From positions 1 to 63,699 of the forward strand of contig JAHLWR010000022.1 in the NCBI GenBank assembly GCA_019057815.1: 63,699 nt of DNA, given 5' to 3'. Shown here one piece after another: positions 18,780-26,850 of the stretch. Each line of letters opens with the position of its first letter. Position 1 is the first letter of the stretch. Both the position numbers and the translations under genes were made by a program. Origin of the DNA: Candidatus Heimdallarchaeota archaeon. GTDB lineage: Archaea; Asgardarchaeota; Heimdallarchaeia; Heimdallarchaeales; Heimdallarchaeaceae. The notes beneath the pieces were generated by a model. That model made no database searches. It saw only the letters and a program-made list of their open reading frames with translations, and had not been told where the DNA came from.

Positions 18780-18896
18780 ATTACCATAGAAAAAACGTTA
18801 GTAAACTAAACCGCGTTCTAGAAGAATTCTTTTGAATCATAATCTTTAAAACTAAAAGAAAGTAGAAGGGGAACAACAATATAGAAGGTACTCCAA

Positions 18897-19541
18897 GTGT
18901 CATCCCAACAAGGTTCAAAATCAAGCAAATCGAAAAGAGGAAAGAGTAGAGTAGTTGACAAGTGGAAGAGCAAATCTTGGTATGAGGTTGTGGCCCCCAC
19001 TTATATAATTGAAAAGTCATTAGGAGAAACACCAGCAAGTGAACCTGAATTACTTTATGGTAGAGTAATAGAAATGGCAAAACTAGGTGTATCAAAAGAT
19101 CTATATCATGATATTAACCTTAAAATCAGATTTAAGATTACCAAAGTTGAAGGAAATGTTTGTAAAACCGAGTTTGTAGGTCATGAAATAGCAAAAGAAC
19201 AAATTCGTTCTCAAATCAGAAGAAACCGCTCAAAAGTCGAAGCTATTCTAAATGTAGTAACAAAAGATAAGGGTAGATTAAGAGTATCTTCCATAATCAT
19301 CACACCAATAAGATGTGGTACAAGCGCTAAGAAAATAGTAAGAACAAAAATAGAAAGAGTAATTAAAGAAGCTGCAAAAGAACAAGAATTCAAAGAATTT
19401 GTTCAAAATATGGTTAATGGTACCTTGTCAGCAGCAATCAAAGAAGAAGTAAAGAAAATTTACCCACTGGTCATGGTAGATGTACGAAAGAGTAAAGTCC
19501 TAACCCTACCAGAAGGGATGGAAGTTTCAGTTGAATCTTAA
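18897..19541 (+). CDS. rps3ae: 30S ribosomal protein S3Ae (eS1)
   Basis: Protein of 214 aa with a basic N terminus rich in Ser/Lys, then DKWKSKSWYEVVAPTYI, a block like LYGRVIEMAKLGVSKDLYHD, and KLKIRFKITKVEGN-like strands; the C-terminal KVLTLPEGMEV is also typical. It starts with GTG at 18897. Last gene of the uS15 series, after a 117-bp spacer. Confidence 0.95.
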   Translation: MSSQQGSKSSKSKRGKSRVVDKWKSKSWYEVVAPTYIIEKSLGETPASEPELLYGRVIEMAKLGVSKDLYHDINLKIRFKITKVEGNVCKTEFVGHEIAKEQIRSQIRRNRSKVEAILNVVTKDKGRLRVSSIIITPIRCGTSAKKIVRTKIERVIKEAAKEQEFKEFVQNMVNGTLSAAIKEEVKKIYPLVMVDVRKSKVLTLPEGMEVSVES

Positions 19542-19588
19542 ATAAAAGCAACATTCCTTTTTTTACATCTTTATTTCTTAATAATTTG

Positions 19589-20788
19589 TTATTTAGCAGC
19601 ACTTACTATTTTGATAATATCGTTTTTTTGCAATTCATAATCAGCACCTATTCTTCTTCCAGAAGGAGCAAGTTGTGCATGAATGAAGTTTTTTGCAAAA
19701 TCTGTATGAATTTTTCCTGCAAATTCAATAGCTGTTGTTCCTTTCGGTACAAGAAAAGCATCTGGTAAAACATTTCCATCATTATCTGTAAACTTTGCTA
19801 TATCTTCAACTGGATAAACTACTATCATTTCCATGATATCAAAGACTACATATCTCACTATTTCTTGTACTCCAGTAGAACCATACTTATCTAGAATCTC
19901 TTCTTTTATTTTTTTTAAAAGAGGTTTTTTCTTTCCCAATTTACCATCATCTAATACTTGATACGATGAATCACCTGTTGAATATGAAATAGATTTACAT
20001 TCATCCTCGGTCCTTAAGAAAACTTCAGCTAAAGCGCTAGCAGGAAACACTTTATCACCAAGCACTTCTTTCATTTTCTGATAATTATCGTGGGCTGTTA
20101 CTTGATCAATTTTGTTTGCTACAATTACGATAGGTTTGGCTTTTTGACGCATCATAGTGATTAACTGTTGCAAATTTTCATCCCATGTTTTTGGAGAATC
20201 ATCAACGATACCAAGTTCTCTTATTGATTCAATAATGGTACCTTTATTAAAATTTAAACCTGATAATTTTTCTGCTAGTAACACTGAAAGACGTAACTTC
20301 TCAGCTCCAGCCTTCTTCTTCATCCCTACATAATCTTTTTGAATAATATTAAAAATCCAAGCATCAAATTCTTCTTCTAAGAATTTTACATCTTTAAGAG
20401 GATCCCAAAGAGAGGAATCGTCAAGAGCTTGCCCTTCAGCATTGAGCTTCCCACTTGCGTCTACAACATGTATTAAGATATCAGCTTGCCTTAAATCGTC
20501 TAAAAACTTGTTTCCCAATCCTTTACCCTCTGAAGCACCAGGCACAAGTCCGGCTACATCAAGAAATTGAATAGGTAATAATCGAATACCATTATTACAA
20601 ATAGAATTTTTTGGATTATCTTCTACTCCAAGTTTCTTGCACACACAAGGGGAACGAACGTAAGCTGTACCTCTGTTTGCATCAATAGTTGTAAAGGGAT
20701 AATCTCCTGTTTTAGCTCCAACCATAGTTAGAGCATTAAGAAAAGTACTTTTTCCTGAACTAGGTTTACCAACGATTCCGATTAACAT
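19589..20788 (-). CDS. YchF/OLA1-type GTPase/ATPase with TGS domain
   Basis: Obg-superfamily P-loop NTPase of 399 aa. G1 is GKPSSGKS (7-14), G2/G3 includes DYPFTTIDANRG and FLDVAGLVPGASEGKGLGN, and G4 is NKID. The C-terminal TGS domain is visible in the last ~80 residues (FLVPKGTTAIEFAGKIHTD). The archaeal subfamily with a central helical insertion fits the length. It is thought to act on ribosomes or translation. It is divergent from the DUF2095 gene. Confidence 0.93.
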   Translation of the reverse strand: MLIGIVGKPSSGKSTFLNALTMVGAKTGDYPFTTIDANRGTAYVRSPCVCKKLGVEDNPKNSICNNGIRLLPIQFLDVAGLVPGASEGKGLGNKFLDDLRQADILIHVVDASGKLNAEGQALDDSSLWDPLKDVKFLEEEFDAWIFNIIQKDYVGMKKKAGAEKLRLSVLLAEKLSGLNFNKGTIIESIRELGIVDDSPKTWDENLQQLITMMRQKAKPIVIVANKIDQVTAHDNYQKMKEVLGDKVFPASALAEVFLRTEDECKSISYSTGDSSYQVLDDGKLGKKKPLLKKIKEEILDKYGSTGVQEIVRYVVFDIMEMIVVYPVEDIAKFTDNDGNVLPDAFLVPKGTTAIEFAGKIHTDFAKNFIHAQLAPSGRRIGADYELQKNDIIKIVSAAK

Positions 20789-20912
20789 AAGCTACTCATA
20801 AAATGTAAAAATAAAAGTTTTTCATAGCATACACTTTTTATTTAAATGTAACAATACTAAATTTGTTCAATGACTATAACTACAAATAGTTATTCTTGCT
20901 ATTAAATATCAA

Positions 20913-21278
20913 ATGAAAATGATAGACAATAAAAAGAAAGGAGAGGAGAATCTTGGTGATTCAGACGAGGAGATTAAAGAGCACTTTCCTTCAATTTATC
21001 GAGAAATTAAAGAAAATGAAAAACTGCTAGAGGAAAAAGAGTTTCGAACGAGTTCTGGTATCAAGAAAATAAGCAAATTTAGTAACTTCACTCCAAGTAT
21101 TTTGGATTTCATTTGTCGATGTAAAACAGAAGAAGAAGCTATAGAAATTATAGATTTCATTCTTAATAGGAAGGAAATAACTAAAGAATATGCTGAATCT
21201 CTTAAGAAAAAATTAGTAAAAGAGGGTTTAGAGAGTTTCGGCGAACATAGGAAAGCTGGATATTACGAAAAAGCTTAA
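20913..21278 (+). CDS. Conserved archaeal protein, DUF2095-like
   Basis: Protein of 121 aa, charged, with EHFPSIYREIKENEK near the N terminus, FTPSILDFICRCKTEEEAIEIIDF centrally and YAESLKKKLVKEGLESFG before the GYY end. This pattern resembles the archaeal DUF2095 family of unknown function. There is no signal, membrane or metal motif apart from single cysteines. Recognition is from memory of the family pattern. Confidence 0.6.
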   Translation: MKMIDNKKKGEENLGDSDEEIKEHFPSIYREIKENEKLLEEKEFRTSSGIKKISKFSNFTPSILDFICRCKTEEEAIEIIDFILNRKEITKEYAESLKKKLVKEGLESFGEHRKAGYYEKA

Positions 21279-21311
21279 AAAAGTGGAAAGAAAAAAGTGA
21301 AATCATTTCAT

Positions 21312-22526
21312 TCAATCTTTTTTATAAGCAATTTTACCATTTATGAAAGTCATCTCGTTTTCCGCATAAAAATCTTCAATTGGATGGGCAGACCAGATAA
21401 CAACATCCGCTTCCTTATTCTTTTCAAGACTACCTAGTCTATCTCCAACACCGATCATTTCAGCAGCATTAATAGTAACAGCTTTTAACGCTTCATTAAT
21501 AGGAAGACCTTCCTTTACAGCCATACAAGGTAGAACTTGGAAATAACGTAAACGTGTAAAGGAGTCACTTTGAATAGAAATCTTAACCCCAGCTTTCCAA
21601 AGTATATTGGGAGTCTTAAACGAAATATTACGTAATTCAACCTTTTCAAAACCAACAAGAGATGGACCTACTGAAACAGGAATACCCTTTTTAGCAATAT
21701 ACTCAGCTATTTTGTGCCCTTCGGTACCATGGATAATCATCATATCCAAATTAAATTCTTCAGCTAAACGGATTGAAGTGACAATATCATTATTCTGATG
21801 GCAATGGAAGTTCAAGGGGATTTCTCTATTAAGCACTTTTACTAAAACTTCCTTCCCTAAATCTCTATCAGGTTCTGAAGGTATTTTATCTTCTTCTCCC
21901 TTCGCTTCTGCTAACTTTTTCTTAGTTTCATATTCTTTCCATTTCTTTATGTATCCTTGAGCTTCAACGAAAGCCTTGCGAAAAACAGCTGCTGTTCCCA
22001 TTCGTGTAGATGGGAGTTTTTTCTCTGTACCGTAGACACGTTTAGGGTTCTCACCAAGAGCTGCCTTTAGACTTGATGGAGTTTTTACTATCAAATCATC
22101 AATTATCTTACTCTCACAATATGTTTTGATTATCGTATCTGTTCCTCCTATGACATTGCCACTTCCTGGACCTGTTTGAATCGTAGTAACACCACCGATT
22201 CTTGCCTCTACTAAACCAGGATCCTCAGGATTTATCGCATCAATAGCTCTAACATAAGCAGTATTAGGATCAGTCATTTCATTACCATCAAGACCAGCCC
22301 AACCAATGCTGCCATCGAACAAACCTTGATGTGTATGTGTATCTATAAAACCTGGTAATACATGCTTCTCTTCTGCATTCACTATTTCATATCCTTCAGG
22401 CACGTTTGCATCTTTCTCTAGAATTGCTTCTATCTTTCCCTCAGAAATCAATATTGTACCTTCTTCAATTATCTCTTCACTTTTATTACAAGTATAAATA
22501 GTACCATTAACAATTGCATATTTCAT
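21312..22526 (-). CDS. Amidohydrolase (imidazolonepropionase/dihydroorotase-like superfamily)
   Basis: Metal-dependent TIM-barrel amidohydrolase of ~404 aa. Ligand motifs are in place: HxH in GFIDTHTHQGLF, His in PLNFHCHQNND, His in MIIHGTEGHK and Asp in SIQSDSFTR. The C terminus GSLEKNKEADVVIWSAHP closes the composite beta-sandwich. GAGG sits upstream of the ATG at 22526; a further-upstream start at 22544 is less likely. The substrate cannot be read from the sequence. Confidence 0.9.
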   Translation of the reverse strand: MKYAIVNGTIYTCNKSEEIIEEGTILISEGKIEAILEKDANVPEGYEIVNAEEKHVLPGFIDTHTHQGLFDGSIGWAGLDGNEMTDPNTAYVRAIDAINPEDPGLVEARIGGVTTIQTGPGSGNVIGGTDTIIKTYCESKIIDDLIVKTPSSLKAALGENPKRVYGTEKKLPSTRMGTAAVFRKAFVEAQGYIKKWKEYETKKKLAEAKGEEDKIPSEPDRDLGKEVLVKVLNREIPLNFHCHQNNDIVTSIRLAEEFNLDMMIIHGTEGHKIAEYIAKKGIPVSVGPSLVGFEKVELRNISFKTPNILWKAGVKISIQSDSFTRLRYFQVLPCMAVKEGLPINEALKAVTINAAEMIGVGDRLGSLEKNKEADVVIWSAHPIEDFYAENEMTFINGKIAYKKD

Positions 22527-22660
22527 TATATATTCCTCGTTCAAATTTATTTTTAAAGTGATTCATTTAGTCATTAACATCTTTTCATAAACTAAGAATT
22601 AATCCTCAAAAGAAGTAGAGTTTAAAAAAGCTTGTTTATTCTCTATCATTAGTGGTTATA

Positions 22661-22987
22661 ATGAGTTCAAGTTTAATTAACAGATTGAGAGAGTACGCTT
22701 CAAGCATGAAAGATTGGGATAAAATAAAGACAAGTGTCGAAGGAGTTTCTCTTGTTAAGATGCCCGGTGGAGAAAAACTTTCTCTTGAAATAATACCTTT
22801 AAATGAAGAAGGAAAACCTCTAAAGAGGAAAGGGTTGTTCGTAACATCAATTGAGCAATTTGAAGCATTCAAAGACATCTTCATAAACGAAAAAGCTCAT
22901 GATCTTATTCAAGGAATTGATGCTTTAATTGAAAAAAAGGTTGTTGACAAAGATTCTTCTGAAGAAGAGGATGTTTTCGAACTCTAA
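22661..22987 (+). CDS. Small uncharacterised protein
   Basis: Protein of 108 aa with N-terminal SSLINRLREYASSMKDWDKI, then strands (GVSLVKMPGGEKLSLEIIPLN) and a regular C-terminal helix, ending in an acidic tail (DSSEEEDVFEL). The strand-rich middle reads like a small single-domain protein. I do not recognise the family. ATG at 22661 is preferred over the GTG at 22652. It is divergent from the amidohydrolase. Confidence 0.55.
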   Translation: MSSSLINRLREYASSMKDWDKIKTSVEGVSLVKMPGGEKLSLEIIPLNEEGKPLKRKGLFVTSIEQFEAFKDIFINEKAHDLIQGIDALIEKKVVDKDSSEEEDVFEL

Positions 22988-23106
22988 ATTCATTTTTCAG
23001 CTGTTTTTGCATTTTTCTTTTCATATTTTCATTAATTTTTTGCGATTTTACTAGCATTAATTCAACAAAAGATAAAAGTAAGCATAAGTTTACAAATACG
23101 AAACTA

Positions 23107-24408
23107 ATGAAAGCAGTCATATTTGCAGCTGGACATGGAGTAAGATTACGCCCTTTAACAAATACCATCCCTAAACCTTTGTTAAAGGTTCTTGGAGAAC
23201 CAGTTTTGTTTCGGTTAATTTCTTCATTAACTGATTTTGGTATAGAAAGTTTTGTTGTGATTACTCATTATCATGAAGACACAATTATTTCTGAAATTTC
23301 GCAAAAATTCCCATCTCTTGATATTACCTTTGTCCACCAACCTGAAACCAAAGGGACAGGTAATGCCCTTTTACAGGCTAAAGATCAAATAACAGAGGAC
23401 TTTTTTATTGCAGTTAATGGTGATTGTGTTTTTTCTCCATCTCTCATCCAACAAACAGTAGAAGCTGCAAAAAGAGGTGTAGTAACACTGGGTGGAAAAT
23501 TTGTTAGTGACACTGAAAATTTTGGGATTATAATAGTCGATAATAATAATAATCCACAAAAGATTGTAGAAAAACCTGAGAAGGGTTTAATTCTAGAAGG
23601 GTATGCGAATATTGGTATATATTCACTTAGTTCAACCATTATTGATATTTTAGAGGATATGGAGACTAAAAATAGTTTTTCTCCCAGAGGTGAGTATGAG
23701 ATTCCCGAAGCAATAAACAGATTATTAGAAAAAGGGCAGTTTGAATCAGTTTTAATAAAATTAAACAATAATGATTATTGGTTTGATATTGGTAGACCTT
23801 GGTCCCTTCTAGAAGCTAATGAAGCTGTTTTAGCTCATACTAGCGAAGTAAGAGAAGGAACAGTTCAAGATGGAGCTCATTTGAATGGTAAGGTGATAAT
23901 CATGAAAAATGCGATTGTTAGAAGTGGTTCATATATAGAAGGACCAGTTTTTATCGATGAAAATGCGGATATTGGCCCAAACTGCTATATCCGTTCAGGT
24001 ACATATATTGGTAAAGGAAGTAGAATAGGGAACGCTTGTGAGGTTAAGAATTCAATCATTGAAGAAAATACCCACATAGCACATCTTTCTTACATAGGTG
24101 ATTCAATTATTGGTCCTGATGTTAATTTCGGAGCTGGTACCATCACAGCTAATTTACGTTTAGATGATAAAACGATTCCAGTAAGTGTTAAAGCCATAAA
24201 AGAAGATAGTGGTAGAAGAAAACTTGGTCTTATCTGTGGGGCTCGAGTTAAGACAGGTATTGGGGTTCTTTTCATGCCTGGTGTTAAAATAGGAAATGAC
24301 ACATGGATTGGAGCTGGAACGAATGTACATGAAGACATACCTGCAGAATCAATTTATTATTCCCGACATGATTCTATACTAAAGAGGAAAAGAAAAGATG
24401 TTGGTTAA
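23107..24408 (+). CDS. GlmU-like sugar-1-phosphate nucleotidylyltransferase/acetyltransferase
   Basis: Protein of 433 aa. The N-terminal nucleotidyltransferase domain has GHGVRLRPLTNTIPKPLLKV (~9-28), the metal-binding VNGD (~101) and EKP. From about 255 on, left-handed beta-helix hexapeptides appear (AIVRSGSYIEGPVFIDENAD, IGNACEVKNSIIEENTHIAH, VNFGAGTITAN). This is the architecture of archaeal bifunctional GlcNAc-1-P/Glc-1-P uridylyl- or thymidylyltransferases. It can supply UDP-GlcNAc for the glycosyltransferase at 413-1438. It overlaps the next gene by 11 bp. Confidence 0.9.
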   Translation: MKAVIFAAGHGVRLRPLTNTIPKPLLKVLGEPVLFRLISSLTDFGIESFVVITHYHEDTIISEISQKFPSLDITFVHQPETKGTGNALLQAKDQITEDFFIAVNGDCVFSPSLIQQTVEAAKRGVVTLGGKFVSDTENFGIIIVDNNNNPQKIVEKPEKGLILEGYANIGIYSLSSTIIDILEDMETKNSFSPRGEYEIPEAINRLLEKGQFESVLIKLNNNDYWFDIGRPWSLLEANEAVLAHTSEVREGTVQDGAHLNGKVIIMKNAIVRSGSYIEGPVFIDENADIGPNCYIRSGTYIGKGSRIGNACEVKNSIIEENTHIAHLSYIGDSIIGPDVNFGAGTITANLRLDDKTIPVSVKAIKEDSGRRKLGLICGARVKTGIGVLFMPGVKIGNDTWIGAGTNVHEDIPAESIYYSRHDSILKRKRKDVG

Positions 24409-26017
24409 AGAACAAAACTCCATTAGAAAATCGTGGAAATCAAATAAAATTACTATTGGATTAATTTATCCTAATACATACAGGGTTGCATCTACAAGTT
24501 TAGGGGTTCAACTGCTTTATTTTCTTTTTAATAGTTGGGAGGATTTTATTTGTGAGAGAATATTCAAACCCATAAATCCCCGTATAACACCCTATTCTTT
24601 GGAAAGTCAGAAATCGCTTAGAGAATTTGATATATTAGCGATTTCCTGTCAATTTGAATTTGATTACATCCAGTCAATTGAACTCTTACTTAAAGCAGGA
24701 ATTAATCCAGATGTTAGAATGAGAACAGAAGAAGATCCTTTAGTTCTTCTAGGAGGACCAGCAAGTACAGCAAACCCGTTTTCCGTTTTATTCTTTCCAG
24801 ATTGTTTCTTTTTAGGAGATTTAGAAACAGTATCAGATGAACTAAAATCAGCTCTCGGAGAAACTTCCAAAAATAAGAAACTTGAAGCTCTTTCTCTTGT
24901 TCAAGGCATAATGGCATATAATTATCATTATACTCAGAAAGGAGAATGGATTGGAAATAGAATCTCAATTCCAAAGGTAAAGAGTTTTTCCGATACATTT
25001 TATCCATTAAAGCAAATTATACCTGATAATGTTAAAGGAACAAAAAATGAACCCATTTTAGGGAAAGCATATTATCTAGAAACATCTAGAGGATGTTCGC
25101 AGAGATGTAACTTCTGTTTTGTTGGAAATTGTCGCTTCCCAAGAACAGATAGGACTTTTAATGAACTAATAGAAATTGTCGATCAAGCTTGTGAGCTAAA
25201 TGATTTTGATAAATTTGTTATTTACGCAAGCTCCATGGGAGAAAATCAAAGGATTGGGGAACTAATCGAGTACATCATCGCTAAAGGTTATGAGGTATCT
25301 TTACCTTCATTAAGAGCAGAATTTCTTACTGAAGATTTGCTTTATTCCCTCAAAAGAGGAAAACAAAAAACTTTGACGCTCGCACCTGAAACGGGAAATG
25401 AAGAGTTAAGATTTGCTATAAATAAAAGAATAAGCAATAATCAATTCTTTACGACTATAAATAACGCGTGGAAAGTCGGTTTTAGGAAACTTAAATTGTA
25501 TATGATTTATGGATTCCCATGTGAAGGGAAGGAGACAAATAATGAAAACATTGAATTTCTACGAAAAATTAGAAAAGATTATTTTCCGAAGGGGAGAATT
25601 TCTGTTTCATTAAATCAAATGGTTACAAAATCTCAAACACCATTTCAATTTGCTCCAATGATGGATATCAAATCCTCAAAAGCAGTACAAAAATGGTATA
25701 GACCCAACATCTATAAAATGAAGAACATTGTGCTGTCCACCTCAGCTCCTGAATGGGGAGTAATTCAAAGGATTTTATCACTTAGAGATCAGAGATATTT
25801 TGATATTATTATTAAGATAGCGAAGGATCGAAATACAATTGGTAATTGGAAGAAGATTCTAAAAGAGAATAATAAATCTCTTGAATATGAAGGACAGTGG
25901 TATTATAATATAAAAGATTCATTACCTTGGGATCCATTGCACAGTGTTCTAGAGAAAAAAGCCCTTATTCAAGCTTATAAGAAATATATCAAAATTCAAA
26001 ATTGTGTAAAATACTAG
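24398..26017 (+). CDS. B12-binding-domain radical SAM protein
   Basis: Protein of 539 aa. The N-terminal ~200 residues resemble a Rossmann-like B12-binding region (IGLIYPNTYRVAST, LVLLGGPASTANP). The radical SAM Cx3Cx2C cluster is Cys233/237/240 in SRGCSQRCNFCF. Downstream ETGNEELRFAINK and YMIYGFPCEGKE fit the SAM barrel. The subfamily occurs in archaea without a settled function. It is translationally coupled (11-bp overlap) to the GlmU-like gene, so a link to sugar or lipid modification is possible but inferred. Confidence 0.85.
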   Translation: MLVKEQNSIRKSWKSNKITIGLIYPNTYRVASTSLGVQLLYFLFNSWEDFICERIFKPINPRITPYSLESQKSLREFDILAISCQFEFDYIQSIELLLKAGINPDVRMRTEEDPLVLLGGPASTANPFSVLFFPDCFFLGDLETVSDELKSALGETSKNKKLEALSLVQGIMAYNYHYTQKGEWIGNRISIPKVKSFSDTFYPLKQIIPDNVKGTKNEPILGKAYYLETSRGCSQRCNFCFVGNCRFPRTDRTFNELIEIVDQACELNDFDKFVIYASSMGENQRIGELIEYIIAKGYEVSLPSLRAEFLTEDLLYSLKRGKQKTLTLAPETGNEELRFAINKRISNNQFFTTINNAWKVGFRKLKLYMIYGFPCEGKETNNENIEFLRKIRKDYFPKGRISVSLNQMVTKSQTPFQFAPMMDIKSSKAVQKWYRPNIYKMKNIVLSTSAPEWGVIQRILSLRDQRYFDIIIKIAKDRNTIGNWKKILKENNKSLEYEGQWYYNIKDSLPWDPLHSVLEKKALIQAYKKYIKIQNCVKY

Positions 26018-26504
26018 ATAGACTGAAAAATCGAAATTCCTATGTATATTAAAGCCAAATAGATTAGTATAATTATTATGCGTTTTGCTTGAGATATTAC
26101 TGGAGTTACATACTTACAGCAATAAACTAAACGCTAATATTTGCCATAATAATGTTTCATTTTATGTAATAGTAGGTTATTAGCGCTAATCAAAAGTTAT
26201 TAACGAATGTAGGTTTCGTAATAAGTAAGGCAACGCAGGTACAATCTTACAAATATTACAAGAAAAACATCTGGATTAATAGACGCAATTATGCCTCTTC
26301 ACGCTGTAATAGTTTATTACAAGGATTACGTGCAAGTTTTTAAACTGTGCGAATTATAAAATAGTTTTATTGTATATTTTTCTTGTGTTTAGATAACGGT
26401 ATAGCGGAAAAAAGTTAAACAAAGAGTTAGTAACTAGTTTATAAATAGATTTTAAGCACATTTAAAAACGAATGTTATAGATGTTGATTTAGTAGCTGAA
26501 GGAA
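26018..26504. other. 487-bp intergenic region with palindromes, no gene seen
   Basis: All six frames are broken by frequent stops and no RNA gene is recognised. It holds a perfect 12-bp palindrome ATTAGCGCTAAT (26179-26190), a related half-site cgctaat about 45 bp to the left, and an imperfect hairpin TTATTAACGAA / TTTCGTAATAA (26197-26207 with 26214-26224). These sit upstream of the small winged-helix gene and could be its operators. Confidence 0.45.
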
Positions 26505-26762
26505 TTGATCCTATTGGCAGCAATAGCGGTTGAACATACATCTATAAAGCAAGTTTCATTGGAGGGATTGCCACCCTCAGCTGTTAAGATTTACAAGATT
26601 GTGCGGGGAACAGGTCCCATCACGAGTAGAGAAATTGTTGATATGTGCGATTTGGCTCCGCGTACAGTCCGTCATGGGCTGAAACTACTTGTAAGATCTA
26701 GCTTAATACTGAAGTTACCTCACTTACTTGATATGCGTTCAAGTAAGTTTTACGTTGAATAA
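26505..26762 (+). CDS. Small winged-helix DNA-binding protein
   Basis: Protein of 85 aa that is almost entirely one winged-helix domain: PPSAVKIYKIVRGTGPITSREIVDMC, recognition helix APRTVRHGLKLLVRSSLI and a wing strand ending in SSKFYVE. MarR/TrmB-like. The only starts available are weak (TTG at 26505, preceded by gaagga), since ATG codons further up run into stops. Its long upstream region carries palindromes, which suggests autoregulation (inference). Confidence 0.7.
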   Translation: MILLAAIAVEHTSIKQVSLEGLPPSAVKIYKIVRGTGPITSREIVDMCDLAPRTVRHGLKLLVRSSLILKLPHLLDMRSSKFYVE

Positions 26763-26850
26763 AATTACAAAAAGAAAATAGGTAAGAATTTTCACATTTT
26801 TATTTTTCGCTATTTAAAGGGGGTTGAAAAAGGGAAAAGGAAGAGAAAAA

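Noticed and set aside
18781-19095. Minus-strand open frames overlapping the start of eS1
   Set aside because: They lie opposite the eS1 gene, are hydrophobic because of the complementary bases, and have no start signal.
26018-26504. Hairpins taken as a transposon end or attachment site
   Set aside because: No transposase, integrase or target-site duplication is seen; palindromes fit regulation of the neighbouring winged-helix gene better.
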